A DNA stretch of 64,000 nt, from assembly GCF_016086655.4 (NCBI RefSeq), contig NC_052135.2, forward strand, positions 7,654,363 to 7,718,362, read 5' to 3'. This DNA comes from Lepeophtheirus salmonis (lineage: Eukaryota; Arthropoda; Copepoda; Siphonostomatoida; Caligidae). A model generated the notes under the pieces. That model saw only the letters and a program-made list of their open reading frames with translations, was not told the origin of the DNA and ran no database searches. How positions within the stretch are numbered: position 1 is the stretch's first letter; each line of letters begins with the position of its first letter. Both the position numbers and the translations under genes were made by a program. Below, one piece after another: positions 23,584 through 35,900 of this stretch.

Positions 23584-24589
23584 AATAAATATGTATTAGT
23601 TGTAAAAACAAATGTTTAAAATGGTTTATTCTCAAAACAAAAAAAAAATAGAATAGGATGGGGGGAGGGGTTGTAAGTAATGTTAGACACTGCGCAAAAT
23701 GAAAAAAACAACTTACAGAATAATAATAATAAAAAATAGTAAATATATATACAATAATATGAGTGAGTCTATATATATAATATACATATTCTTAAAAAGA
23801 AGGGTCCCTATATATAGGGAGGGCAAAATAAATAAACAACATGCTTGGTTATTCATTTATGAAAAACCTTCCTCCTCCACCCTACTAGAATTTTTGTTGT
23901 TGCTCTTGTAAATAATTTCTTGCAAGTTATTTAATAATTTGAGAAAATAGTTATAATATATATATATATATATAAGTAGGAAAAGTAATGTCTTTAACCA
24001 ATCACACTCTGGTTGTGTGATACTGCAAAATAAATTCCATAAATGGTGTAGGACTTAAATTATATTGCTTTTTTAACGATTATTTGTATATAAAATATAT
24101 ATTATTATTTATATTTAGTAACATTAAGGCATCATTCCGTTTGCTATACAAATAATATGTACTACATATATAAAAGTATGTGCTTCAGTTTTTTCTTAGC
24201 TCTCCTATGTATTGCTACACTCTCTGTAACAGAATTTTAAATGGCTATAAAAAAATAAATAAGTTTTTTTTTATTAAGAAAAATAAAATACATATATTTA
24301 ATATTATATATTTTTTAATTAAAATATTTTTTTCTTCTTCATCATTTCGCTTTGTGTTATTCCTTCTCATTTAAAATGCATCATAATGGACTTGATTAAT
24401 TCAAGTTGTGTTTTCTCTCTCTCTATTGTTAAGACGTTTATGTACGTAGTCTTCTTATTATCTGTGGATAATTTTAAGACTGTTGATAGAAGAGTATCTA
24501 CAGTGTGTGTAAGCAAATATGCATCATAGCGGACAACATTAACAAAATCGTCCAGGGCTGAAACGTGAATAAGTTTAGCACCTTTAAAT
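23584..24589. other. No recognised gene
   Basis: AT-rich sequence with a TA microsatellite at about 23956-23974. Confidence 0.3.
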
Positions 24590-25115
24590 TTATTCTAGTG
24601 AGCACACGTCAGACATGGTCATCCACTCCCGCTCAATTGTGGCCTTCAGCTCATCAGTATTTCTTTTTGGGGGACAGCACATGACTTGAAGACAATAACA
24701 CCCTGGACTCCAAAGTCAGGTTGGCTCAGATTTGGTGAGACAGATGACCACAATGTCCGAAACCATAAATTGTCACCAGTTTATTGGCCTTGGTCAATAA
24801 ACTGGTGGCTTTTACCGTTGTTATTGTGAGCTTGCTTTTTCAATGGGCGTAAATCTTGAAGCCCATGTCTTTCACGTTGTGCTTTTTCGCGAGCTTGCAC
24901 ATCAAAGTTGATGATGTGGCCACCAAACCCAGGCTTCTACTCACAGGGATGTTTGCAAGGGGGGGGGGAATAGAGGGAATCTATATTCTCCCAGTTAAGG
25001 AATTTTGCTTTCTAGTAGAAAAAAAACAAAACATTAAAGTGGAAATTATTTAAAAAAAATTTAATTTTCGGTGAATAGATATGGACTTTTGAAATTTTTT
25101 GGAAAAAAATTTAAA

Positions 25116-25146
<31 letters not shown>

Positions 25147-25350
25147 GGATAACCCTGCGGTCGCCTCTAACTCAGAGCTTTTATTAGCTTCCAATGCCTT
25201 CTTGATACTCACTCAAAACAGTAGACCTGTTCACTCCTACAATCTTGACCACCTCAAAAACAGGAACTCCCACATGGAACAGATCAAGCACTTCGACGGA
25301 GTCATGAAACTGACTTTGTTTAAAAGAAAGGCATAATATAAAAAGAAAGG
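24590..25350 (-). pseudogene. Internally deleted mariner relic with poly-A-ended insert
   Basis: Minus-strand translation starts with an HTH-like DSVEVLDLFHVGVPVFEVV and IVGVNRSTVLSEYQEG. It is interrupted by a low-complexity block (about 24960-25146) ending in 26 A residues, and resumes LAKKHNVKDMGFKIYAH and KSKLTITTVK (second HTH end). It then jumps to LWSSVSPNLSQPDFGV (third catalytic region) and ELKATIEREWMTMSDVCS. The first two catalytic blocks are missing. A hairpin at 24774-24807 lies at that jump. Confidence 0.6.
24774..24807. repeat. Perfect 13-bp hairpin
   Basis: CACCAGTTTATTG and CAATAAACTGGTG flank an 8-base loop, at the point where the mariner at 24590-25350 lost its catalytic core. 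Confidence 0.6.
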
Positions 25351-26956
25351 TATCAATACTGCTCTTTCAAACAATATATAAGTTTTGATCAGGACATGAC
25401 CAGATAAATAGAGTTCTAAAACATTCGATCAAAAAGATAGATCCATTCACATTGTCCATTGAATCTCAGTTATTAATTGATTGACTACTTTTATTCTTAA
25501 GTCAATTTTTAAAGCATTTTCATGATGAAATGAATCAATTATTAATCAATCAACACTTAACCGCTGCAGTTCGTGGCAAACAGTTAAGTATTTTATCTTT
25601 TAAAATGGAAGTATATGATTGGAAATCATAATTATATAGTCTTGTAGCATCAACCGTCATGAAATGTATATTTTTTACTTTTTTCGGCAATCTGACTGTT
25701 CGACAAAAAATAGAAATAATACATTTTGTTGTCAATGTCAATTCCCTCATCTCACTTGATACGTCATGGCTATTTCATAATTTATTATTTTTGGTATTTA
25801 AATGAAGTAATAAGTGGGTCTTAAAGAAAGGATCTGTGTAAAGAAAAAACTAAGTTTCCTGATTAGAAAAGGAAAAACGGTTGACGTGCGTGCTCTTTCT
25901 TCTTTTTTGTTGATTATTTAATAAGTCGTGGTGGGGTTGTTAACATCTCCCTCTAAAAGAAGAAGATTTATTCCCTAAATTTAGTTTTAATTGTTTTGAA
26001 AATGCATAATAGTATATCTATTTAAATAAAATAAAATATTTTCCTCTCACTAATGCTATTTTAAATGTAGCAGATTCTCTTCTTTATTAGAGTGATTCAT
26101 TTACTCGGCTCACTCACCCTTGTCCTTTTATTTTTACGAAAACTCTATATTATAATATTCTTATGCTCTTATTCCAAAACGACAACAAAACAATTCCTAG
26201 ATGAGCCTCCATCCTATATATGTATATAATTTAGTCATTTTATTGGTAATATTATGAGTATATATTTTGGCTATCATATAAGTACTGGAGTCAGCACAAA
26301 AATATTGACATTGTGACGATATGTACTTATTTATGTAGTGGATAATAACTTTCTAGTACTATCTACAAAAATAAATAAATAATAATTTAGGGAAAATATG
26401 CCTCTAGCAAAAACGTAGAAATGTCTTTGACAAAAATGGAAATATATTAATTAAAAACTTGGAAATTACATAATATTTCATTTAAAAACAATTACAAATA
26501 CATTTTATAGCAGTGAAGAGGATGGCCACTCGTTGCTGATTTGTAGAAGAGGATTAATCCAGAAATAGAAGTTTATGTACTCATTTGATATGGGATATTA
26601 TACATATATATTATGTATAATACATAAATAAATATAATTTTGATAAGTGCTCGAAGCTTTTTTTTGATCCCCTCTCCCCAATGTATTTGTATAAAAGAAC
26701 AATATACACACATTTTTTTGCTTATCCCATCTCTTTGATGTTAAAGCTATGAAAGAAATTACAATAGTTATTTTAAAAAAAATGTAATAAGACTTTTGAT
26801 TAAATACATACATGGTTTTTTTCCCTACAGCTTTCACTTTCTTTTCCTGCCTCTATTATCTGGTCAAGAGCTATAAGGGAGGAAGGAGGGGGGCAACTGT
26901 TCAAAAATAGACATGAAATACAACCCATTTAAAACAAAATTTAATTAGATTATTTA
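25351..26956. other. No recognised gene
   Basis: AT-rich sequence with an AT palindrome near 26598-26625. The frames at 25550-25750 and 26598-26837 have no motif or splice support. Confidence 0.3.
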
Positions 26957-27290
26957 CAGTGTGTCCCTGCGAACCGTAAACAAATTTTCCCAATTTTAAG
27001 TTTATCAAGATTCTCAAAAGAATAAGGTGTTACACTTTATATAAGCAATTAAATCTCAAATCCCTTTGTCTCCACCATGGCCTCAATCCTAGGGGTGAAG
27101 GCTTTGTTGGTCTTCTGAACGTATTTCTTCGACATGACAGATTACTCCACCTCAACGGCAGCCATTATGGCATCCACATGGGAAGTGGCACAAGTATTCC
27201 TCTCGATGATGCCCCATTTTCCATACTCAAGAAAGTTACAGATTTTGGATAGCAGAGGCCACATAGACCAGGGATAGAACTTTACAAAAA
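26957..27290 (-). pseudogene. Mariner C-terminal relic with one terminal repeat
   Basis: Minus-strand translation reads WPLLSKICNFLEYGKWGIIE, then NTCATSHVDAIMAAVEVE and a C-terminus NKAFTPRIEAMVETKGFEI. The third catalytic Asp position reads Glu (LEYG). A terminal repeat begins at 26957 (CAGTGTGTCCCTGCGAACCG) after TA. The upstream half of the transposase is gone. Confidence 0.65.
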
Positions 27291-27399
27291 ATTATCAAAG
27301 CATACCACAATGAAACATTGTTGAAACAATACTATATTAATTTTATTTAACATATATTATCCCCGCAATTTTTTTTTTTTTGTATATTTTTAAAGTCTT

Positions 27400-27650
27400 A
27401 GAGTAATTAGAGAAAAAGAAGAATCGGCAAATCTTGTCATAACTCATTCCTGAGTAATGAAGCGCTGATAAAAAAAATATTTTGCCCACCATTTCAGAGG
27501 TTCTTCGTCTGATGAAGAAATTTGTTTTTGAAGAACTGTTTGTTTTTATTGCTCTATTAGTTGATTATACGGGGAAAAAATGGTAAAATATTTAGTAAGT
27601 CAATGAAAATTTTCCAAAGTTTCATTTACGATTCAGTGTAACAGTCTATT
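27400..27650 (+). repeat. Interspersed repeat R4, copy 2
   Basis: Homologue of 13040-13285, same orientation. Confidence 0.6.
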
Positions 27651-28141
27651 TATGTAACTCTTGATGCATATTAGTTATCTATCATATTGCATTGTTGACA
27701 TATTTTCATATGCTTCTATGCATATAAATGACTTCTTTTTAAAGATCAATCCTTGTCAAAGCATATGCAAGTGTAAAATGGACATAGGTATTTGCATTAA
27801 GCATGGGTATTGATATTATTATTTTGCTATAAGTAATGATTGTTCAAGAGCCACTCATTTAGAGTATCTACAATATTGTTGCATCATGTATTGTTTTGAC
27901 TACTTAGTTATTCTTTTGCTATCCGAAACCAAAATATCCTTTTTGAACAACATTGCATAAAGTGAGTCTGTTGCAAGTATTTTTATTTTGTTTGTTTATC
28001 TTTAATATTTGATGAGTATCCACATATTATGTATATTCATTATCATTGACATTTGCAATGTTAATCAATAAACCAATAACTACATAAGTCAACTACCAAA
28101 TAAATCCTTCAGATTCAACATTTAGATACATAATTCTAGTA
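27651..28141. other. No recognised gene
   Basis: AT-rich unique-looking sequence; nothing seen. Confidence 0.3.
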
Positions 28142-29334
28142 CAGAATGGGGACCCAAAACTTGCAGTAGTATGATTAATTTACAAAAAAAACAACGAGAT
28201 TTTTATCAAATTAAGAAAAGACAACTCATCACCATTGAGTGTTATGTTTAAATACTACCCGAGGGTCCATTAAAGTCTGAACACTAACTAATTAAATAAT
28301 TACTGAAGATTGAGTGATTGAAATTAATTCCTATTTCGATAGATGAATGAGTTACAAAACAAACCTGACCTCACTGGCTCGTGTACAAGTCGAGAACATG
28401 ACACTTGAATGTAATCGACAAGTTTCCATTCGTGCACTAGAAGCTGTTGAGCGTCTCCAGAAAGCTATCAAAAAGTGGGTGGAAAGAACCTTGTGAGGGT
28501 GGAGAGACTACTTTTAACAACATTATACGAAAGAAACCCATCTTCTCCGTTGTAAGACTATTTTAAATAAATTTTGAGTTCTTTTAAACTCTTTTTGACA
28601 ATTTTGTGCTTCCTACAGCCCAGATGCCAGATGTCTGTCCATCATCCAAAAACAGGATGCCATGAGAGAGGACTACATCTATAGAGGGTACCAGGTCTTC
28701 TGCCTCAGCCTGGAAGCTAATAATTTTGTTGAAGTTAAATTGTGTATTATTATATTATTTTTTGTTAAAGTTTAAAATTCCAAGTTTTCAGATTTTAATA
28801 TATTTTATATATAGGTATATTTTTTATTCAATATGACCTCCATCACAAGTAATAACAGTTTAGACACGCTGGCGAATAAATTGGAAGCTCTTGACGATGA
28901 AGGACGTGTTCATGACGTACCGCACTGTCATGATAGCAAGCGAATCTAAATTTGGATCAAAGGTGTGGCGGACATTATTCGCCAATACACCCCAAACTGC
29001 AAAATACAGGACCTTCAGATCAGATCTAGATGAAGGTCACATGGAGGCAGGCCATATTTATGCCATATTGTTGTTGGATAAGTTTTGGTTTTATTCTTGG
29101 ATGTATGTGGCTCTAATGGACTTTTTGATGTTGTAGCCAGTCCGGGTTGGGATGTTAGAGGTCTCTACATCCTTCTCGGCTCTGTAACCAGCTTTTTTTT
29201 TGTTGCTGTTGCTCCGACATTGAATAAAAACAAAAATTTGTTTATTTTGGTACCAACTATCGTTTAGTTGCGTAATGAAAACTTGTAGTTAAAAATAACG
29301 GAGATAAAGTCATAAAATTTTGAGTCCCTACTGT
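28142..29334 (-). mobile_element. Internally deleted mariner, family C copy 2, carrying a nested mariner
   Basis: The left terminal repeat starts at 28142 (CAGAATGGGGACCCAAAACT) after TA. The right repeat, reversed, reads CAGTAGGGACTCAAAATTTT and ends near 29334. On the minus strand the inside reads MSEQQQQKKS, TSNIPTRTGYNIKKSIRAT, then NNNMA and WPASM, then AVWGVLANN. This is the same linker-to-third-Asp jump as 23111-23583. The left arm is interrupted at 28256-28257 by a family A element; alignment to copy 1 places the break exactly there. The plus-strand frames at 28891-29267 are shadows. Confidence 0.7.
28258..28815 (+). mobile_element. Internally deleted mariner, family A copy 2 (nested)
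   Basis: The left end reads CCCGAGGGTCCATTAAAGTCT after TA (28256-28257). The reversed right end reads CCTATATATAAAATATATTA then AAATCTGAAAAC, and TA follows at 28816-28817. The inside starts TLECNRQVSIRALEAVERLQ, then KAIKKWVERTL, and joins just before the third catalytic region (SYSPDA). The same junction with a small GAGTT..AACTC hairpin (28576-28591) occurs in copy 3. Confidence 0.7.
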
Positions 29335-30726
29335 ACAGTACTAGGTTTTATTATTATGAATCTATAGTGCAGTGTTTTTTATATTTAATCTAGTTCTCAG
29401 GCATCTTTTAATTAATAAAAAAAAATCAGGATCATGGAGTAATTGTTGATATTAATCTAAATTTTAGTTATTTATACTAATGATTATTATGATTGTTTTA
29501 CAACATTTGAAGCTCCTTTATCTTTTATAAATTCATAGGAAATCTTATTATGCTCCTTAATCTTAGGTGATATTAATACTAATATACTTACTATATTTTT
29601 GGAACAGCAAGAAAACATACCATCTGGACAAAAGCCATGACCTTCGATGGTTTAACTTTTATATGTGTTTTACTACATATATCCTTGCCCATATTAAAAC
29701 TAGGAGATTCAAATGTTGACTCATCATTTGCATAATCTAGTCACTAGATTCTTAGTTTTGTAAATTTTTAATACCTGTTGTAAATACCAAATGTATAAAA
29801 TATACTTAACAGATACTACATTTTAGATGGCTAAATATCTTTAACTAAGTGCTATACTGTGCAATCTGGTTTGTATTGTATAATAATGTTTACTTTTCAG
29901 GGATATACAACTATTTTATTAACCTAAGAGATGATACAGTTTACTAAAAAAGTGACTATATACTATGTAGTACATGTAATTATTGAAGTAAAATATTCTT
30001 AAAACTATAGTTGTTAAAAACTATTAATATGGATTTTAAATAATAGTTATTGTCAAATAGTCATAATTTCTATTGATGAATGCAACACAGCATGACAGAT
30101 AGAGTAGCAGGGTTGTGTACTAATAGATTCATAGCACGTTGAAGTTAGCATATTATCGCTTCTGAAGCATGGAAAATTAAAATTTTAATCTATGGTTACC
30201 TCCAGAAAGTAAAACAAAAATTTTTGTTTTTTTCAGTTTGCCTCTTAATATGTTTTTGTGCTGCGTCAACAAAATTTATTTTTTATGTTTTTTTGAAAAA
30301 TAAACAGCTTTTTACCATGTATGTCATACAAACATCTGATTTGGCAAAAATGTTAGTTGGATCTTAGAATTTTTTACAAGTTATAATTTGTACAATTTAT
30401 AATTTTTTCATCTCATAACGTCTTATTTAATCCTAACACGAGTCATTTTATTTACTAAATATACACTGATTCAATTATATATTTCATTTTTATCCATTAA
30501 AAATACTAATTCGTTATACACATATCTAGGAGTGATAGAACCGTGGATCTGAGGATTACATATGTCCAATCCGTCATAAATTACACTCTTGATGAATTGA
30601 CCATATATTTTCAATCATTGCATTCTACTTTCCTATCATTAGGATCATAAATCCTTCGAAATATTGCATCTCATTCTTTGGTTGCAACTTCTAAAATTAG
30701 TAACATGTACACAGAATATACACAGG
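29335..30726. other. No recognised gene
   Basis: AT-rich sequence with no ORF, terminal repeat or splice-supported block noticed. Confidence 0.3.
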
Positions 30727-30990
30727 GTCGGGATTTTAAGTTTTTATACCTCAATATCTTGGCAACCCTGAGATCTATGTTTATGAAAGTGTGCTCAAAA
30801 CCCTTAGCTGATGTAACTGTATGAGATGTCTTCAGAGTACAAACGTAGTGCAGCCATTATTGTAAGCCTCTTTCTCGGGCGCAATTTCAAGGGGAATATT
30901 GAATGTATGAAGTTATCCTAATCAACTGTTACCAGGGCTTTGAAGAAGTCTGATGGGTGGGGAAACTTGTAAGTACGACTTTAAGCCTTA
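30727..30990 (+). pseudogene. Mariner N-terminal (HTH) relic
   Basis: A terminal-repeat-like start (CACAGGGTCGGGATTTTAAG, near 30731) is followed by ATG at 30822 and MSSEYKRSAIIVSLFLGRNF, then ECMKLS, stop, STVTRALKKSDG. This is the mariner HTH pattern (EIxxxLKxPRSTVYRVLKK). Truncated afterwards. Confidence 0.5.
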
Positions 30991-31271
30991 TTTTTTCGGA
31001 TTTTAAATCCTAATCTATATATATAATCTAGGAAATTTAAAATATTAAGTAGAACAGAGTATGTATTGATTTGTGTTATGAAAGAATCCACATCATAAAA
31101 GAGGATCTAATAAGTCTAAAACGGAAGGAAGCTCAACAGTTGAAATAAATTTATTTTTATTTAGAAATCAAAGTATCAATATATTCAAAGTAGCTTTTCC
31201 CCTGTTCCCCTGTGAATTCCCTTTTTTTTCCTTTCATGAAATAATATGCTTTGGTTTTCTTTTTATAAATA

Positions 31272-31310
31272 CAGGGTAGTCCAAAAAATTTAGAGCATAA
31301 ATTTTAAAGC
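31272..31310. repeat. Orphan mariner-type terminal repeat
   Basis: TA followed by CAGGGTAGTCCAAAAAATTT, a typical mariner end. No partner was identified; repeat R3 follows within about 120 bases. Confidence 0.4.
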
Positions 31311-31394
31311 TTTCGTTATTAGTTGTTGCAGTTCCAGCAAAAGTCGATGCTTCTTACTTACTTATTTAGTATACACAATATGCATATTTAAGAG

Positions 31395-31640
31395 TGATAT
31401 AAGTTTATTTGTTAGTCCCCAGGATTACGGCAAAAGTTCCATTTTGATCAAACTTGATACCAAGATTACATATGGTCACAGTAAGAGGCCATTAAATTTT
31501 GATAAGTCAAAGTTTGAGGTAGCACAAAACATAACAAATCCATAGTCAACCTTAACTTTGTAAAAAATGAGATGCAAAGGTCCATTTGATTTTAGGTTAA
31601 AGCTTGTACTCCACCAAGTGCCCCTTCCGGTTAAATATGT
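31395..31640 (+). repeat. Interspersed repeat R3, copy 2
   Basis: Longest of the three copies (see 7230-7420), with the same ordered blocks TTTTGATCAAAC, GCCATTAAA, GTCAAAGTTTGAGG, GCACAAAA and AATGAGATG. Confidence 0.6.
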
Positions 31641-31904
31641 TTCATTTTTGGGATTCCTTTTTTATCAAGTTACCTAACGGAGCGTTAAAAATGTTGTCAA
31701 AAAAAAAAGAAGGCTATATTAAGTGGGGTTTCCCCCATTTTTTGTTAAATAATGCTCTTTAATAAATGTACAATTTTCCTAAAGGCTGTATAAAAAGACC
31801 ATTTCAAAAATTCAAATATTCATACAAAAATATGTATTGAAGTAAATCATGAATTTAATTTTTCCAATTATTCTTTTTGGAATTTTTCTCAAAATTTATT
31901 CCTT

Positions 31905-32945
31905 GGCAGCAATGTAAGCCATAATACAATACCTAAAAATGTCACACATGTATTTCACTGTGGCAAGTTCGGTGAACTAGGTGGTGTAACCACTTTGGAG
32001 CATACTCCCTTGGATCCTAATTTGTCTATGATGTACTTCTGTATGCCATTGAGTCTAACCTTAGTTACCGATACCATAGATTATGTTAAGAGTAGGAAAT
32101 ACCTTTTGGGCCAGCAAGTTCTTGTACTGCGGCATATTAACAGTCCCCTTTTTCCAGAATAATGGAAACGTATTTCCGTCAGAACCCACAACATCAAACG
32201 TGTTGGCAGAAGCTGAGTGGAGTGTTTTGTTTTCACAATGAATTGATGCCTCCAGATCTCAAGGTCTCGAGGCAATATATCTGGTGTTTCTTGAGTTTAA
32301 CAAATCATCAACAATAAATATTTAATCCTTGTTTTAGTTTGTTTATAATTTTCTTGCATCTGTCAAGTATTTTCTCGCATTGTTGGGCTGTCAGTTCTTG
32401 AGCTGTGGATTTTTGAAATTTTTTCCAAACAGCAGAATCTCATCTAGACATGGCCAATGATATCGTTGGTTCGAACATTTCTTGGAGGAGGAAAAATAAC
32501 GAGCTTGTTCTTGTTTCAAAATCCCACATTATTGAATAATAAAGGCGGGAATGATAACGTTCTTGATTGATAGAAGAAGTTCTGATAGATGTTTTTTGCA
32601 AAAAAAACCCATTCAACCCCCCCCAACCTTTTTTGAAAAAAATACAAGTACAGGTTCTCGATTTTTGTCAATGTTCAATGCCTTAGCAATCTGATGGATG
32701 TTGCTATGGAGAGCAACTTCAATTTTGGCCGTTTATTGCATTGATGTTGGCATCTATGCGTACTGAATGTGGCCTCCCATTCTGAGGACGATCAGAATAG
32801 TTCTTTGTGACATTGTAATTCTTATTGACTTTGTACACCAGACTTGTGGATACAGATAAATATTCAGCAATGTCCTAGATCTTGTCTCCAGCGTCAATGC
32901 CGCAGTGATTTTTTTCTTACCTCCTCTATAATTTCACAAATTGTT
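31905..32945 (-). pseudogene. Degenerate near-full-length mariner transposase
   Basis: Minus-strand translation begins AGDKI, stop, DIAEYLSVSTSLVYKVNKNY (first HTH), NYSDRPQNGRPHSVRID (linker), then ALHSNIHQIAKALNIDKN (second HTH). The middle is badly decayed. FDVVGSDGNTFPLFWKKG, VNMPQYKNLLAQKV and a C-terminal part follow. The catalytic Asp blocks cannot be read with confidence. Many frameshifts and stops. No terminal repeats assigned; the orphan end at 31272 could belong to it. Confidence 0.6.
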
Positions 32946-33966
32946 TTTTATTAAGCTAAGTAGACTCTAAGGGTCACAAAAAAAAACAACTTTTACATTC
33001 ATACAATTTATTATTCTTCATGAGAGTTGGGCAATTTTAAAAGTACATTACTTTTGTGCTGCTTGAAATCATTGGCGCCGACTTTTGGTTCATACGGGTT
33101 CATAAATTCTACAAGTTTCAATTTCATCGTCTTACAATGCATTATTCAATTACATAATTCTCCATTCTAATGATGAAATATACATTAATACATTAATCAT
33201 TTGATTTTGACCTATTAAATTTAGATGTTCATTATTTATATAAATGAAATACAAATGTGGGCATTTTATCTTTACTATGTACCAGAGAATACTTTTTTTG
33301 AGTAATTTGTATCAAAATATACAGAAATTGTACCATTGATAGACAAGGATCATTCATAAAATATTCAATTATTGGATGATCCTCATCCGAAATAAAGTAA
33401 AATCTTCATTTAAATGTATTACACTCATTACTCATTTTCTGATTGGAACTTGTACAAGTTGCTCATATAAGCTGAAACTAGTACAAAATGGTACTTGTAG
33501 AAAAACATATACAATAAACTAATTGCATTACTGTGTCAATAATTTTTGAGGCAAAGCCCCCCCCAAATGAATTGATCTAGCAACGCCCCTGCTGTACAAT
33601 ATTCATTTTATCTTGCTTTAAATTATCTAGAGTATGTACAATGACGTTATGGCTGATCCATCCTACAAAATATAAGTAAGCTTGTATATTGTAAGATGTA
33701 CATCAAGTTGGTTATGTAGGATTGAGTAAGTGGAAAAGGAAATGAGTCAAAATGATGAGCAAATATTTGAATAAACTCCATTTCCCCTGCTCAAAATAAA
33801 AGTAGAGTGAATAAGACGGACGGAAGATATATGAAATATGTAAATATACATACATTTATATATATTAAATAAAACAATTTCGTTCATTCTCCTTCACTCT
33901 ATTTCTTTTTCAAAGTACCATTTTAAGGTTGTCAGTTTATTCTTTGTTGTGTATATTCAAGCTATA
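32946..33966. other. No recognised gene; hAT-like end at 33577-33591
   Basis: CTAGCAACGCCCCTG at 33577-33591 is the reverse complement of the left end of the hAT-like element at 8777, preceded by a C-rich run. CATTGGCGCCGACTTTTGG at about 33069 could be the other end, but the flanking 8-mers do not match well. Confidence 0.35.
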
Positions 33967-34758
33967 TAGGTTGGGAGAAAAGTAATTTCGTATTTTTGCT
34001 TTATTTGATTACTTAATAAGAAGTGTTAAAATCATCCAATTTCAGCCAAATATGCTCTTTCCATTGGATAACTAGTTGCCAGCCAGAATCCACTTTAATG
34101 ATTCCCTTTTCGTCGGAGCCCTTGTCCCTATAGGAAAAAAACATACTCGGACAAACAATTTTCACATGGCTCTGTTGAAGCCAAATTTGTACCCCCAAGC
34201 GCGTTGGCCATAGACATGAAAAGGTAGTAGTCACTTGGTGCCAAGTCAGGACTGTAGGGTATATGGATAAAAACTTCCCATCCGAACTCACAGAGCTTCT
34301 GGCGCGTCATCAAAGATGTGTACTGCCTGGAGTTGTCTTGATGATGTCTTTTTGTCTCCTATTCACCAATGCTGGCAGCTTCAAACGATCGAGTTGTTCA
34401 CAGTAAAGGACAAAATTGAGCAGATAAAATTGCTCAAACCACTGTTTTGCATCACAAGCCGAAAGTATGTCGACCCTGTATACATCGAAAATTATCTTGG
34501 TTGTTTCCGACGTATTTTTCCCTTACAGGAAGTAAAAATGTAAATTATGTCGAATTTCTTCCTTTCAGACCTCCGTACTTGACGCACGATAATTCACGAC
34601 TGACCCGGCCAAGCGTAATACTTTCTCAAAAGAGTTTGTATTATACACTCACACCTTTATAATACCATATCGTAGAATTCAATATGGACAATATTGAACA
34701 AGATATACTTAGTTAAATAAAGGCAGGAAATACGAAATTATTTTTTCCTCAATTTAAT
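33967..34758 (-). mobile_element. Classical mariner (Mos1-like), internally deleted
   Basis: Terminal repeats: left TAGGTTGGGAGAAAAGTAAT at 33967, right (reversed) TAAATTGAGGAAAAAATAAT near 34758. On the minus strand the N-terminus reads RHNLHFYFL, stop, GKNTSETTKIIFDVYRVD and AKQWFEQF (first HTH), then jumps to YCEQLDRLKLPALVNRR and the second catalytic block (decayed). The third block is intact: PYSPDLAPSDYYLFMSM, the SPDLAPSDYHLF signature of the mauritiana-type clade. The first catalytic Asp region is deleted. This clade is distinct from the other mariners here. The plus-strand frames at 34316-34662 are shadows. Confidence 0.75.
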
Positions 34759-35479
34759 ATATGTATTTCAATGTAGGGACATACTTGAAAATAAAAGCCC
34801 TGTTTGTGTATATTTGTGTGTTGTCTAAAAAATTGTTCAAGATTAACATAAACTTCATGAAAATGATTATTTTCTATCCTGTTATCATTTCCATTAATTT
34901 ATTCTTCTCGGAAATGAAACAGGGTAAATAGTGAAGGGAATAAATTCTATTAAAAATTGGTAATTAATAAGCGATATTTATGTAAACCTTATATAAGAAG
35001 TGCTTTTATAAGTCACAAATTAAATACATGAGGAAGTTTTTTTTCCTCATAAGGATGGCACAAATGATACAAATCTCATTTATTTAGAGAAATCTTACAT
35101 CTTACAACCATTTGACCTACAAAAAGCACAATTATGGAAAGGAAATGAAGTCTCCGTTTAATTAATTCTGGTAAACTCCAAACACAATATATATTCTACT
35201 CCAGATCAGCTTTACCATGAGTGGAAGTTAGAACAAAGATAAATCTGTTAAGTGTAGGACCTTTTATTTTTTAAATGGTCATTAAATATGGAATTTGTTT
35301 TTTACCATTTTTTATAAACAAAAACAAAAATTCAGGACACTTTTTGTGTCAAGGTGACATTTTTTTTTAGAAAAAGGCTACTACTTAAATAAAAAATGAA
35401 ATGAAGTCTTTTCTGAAGAGAAAACACGTGTATTATTTTTGTCTGTGATTTGAAATTGTTTTTTCAAGGACATAAGCAA
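34759..35479. other. No recognised gene
   Basis: AT-rich sequence; nothing supported. Confidence 0.3.
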
Positions 35480-35900
35480 TGGTGTTTGAATTTATCTTTG
35501 TGTTGTGTTTGTCTATTGTTGAGGGAGTGTCAGACAACTTCGTTTTTGTGCTTTATCATTTTTGGAAGGCCGCCTTTGGGTAGTGAAACCCAATGATTGA
35601 TATTACTCCTATATATATTCCTTTCAACTATAATGATTGATGGATTACAGAGTAACCATATAGTCTTACGGAAAAAGCTATTGACAAGGATGTCCTATAT
35701 CTACGTTACTGTTTTTGGCTGCAATAGAATAATTAAGTTGAACACTTATGTTGAAATATGGAGGTCTTGGTGTTTCCATAGGCAGTAAAAAGCATTTGAT
35801 TGATCTTTATGCAGATGAGCTTACACTGATGGTAGAGGGAAATTCGGATTTCGGTTGGGATCTTACTCTGTAAAACATTACACTAAACAAGCATATGAAA
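35480..35900 (+). pseudogene. Non-LTR reverse transcriptase relic
   Basis: At about 35760-35870 the frame reads GGLGVSIGSKKHLIDLYADE and LTLMVEGNSDFGWDLTL. YADELTL matches the catalytic palm motif (Y/F)ADD of LINE reverse transcriptases in its usual context, with the second Asp changed to Glu. Upstream is too decayed to assign. It could be the missing RT of a LINE like that at 19320-21870. The 63-codon frame at 35597 overlaps in a different frame. Confidence 0.5.

Noticed and set aside
23956..23974. TA microsatellite as centromeric or origin sequence
   Set aside because: Short simple repeats like this recur throughout the window and carry no further signal.
33069..33591. hAT element between CATTGGCGCC and GCAACGCCCCTG
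   Set aside because: Ends pair poorly and the flanking 8-mers differ; only the right end is reported.
34316..34662. Two plus-strand frames of 71-75 codons
   Set aside because: Antisense to the N-terminal half of the classical mariner at 33967-34758.
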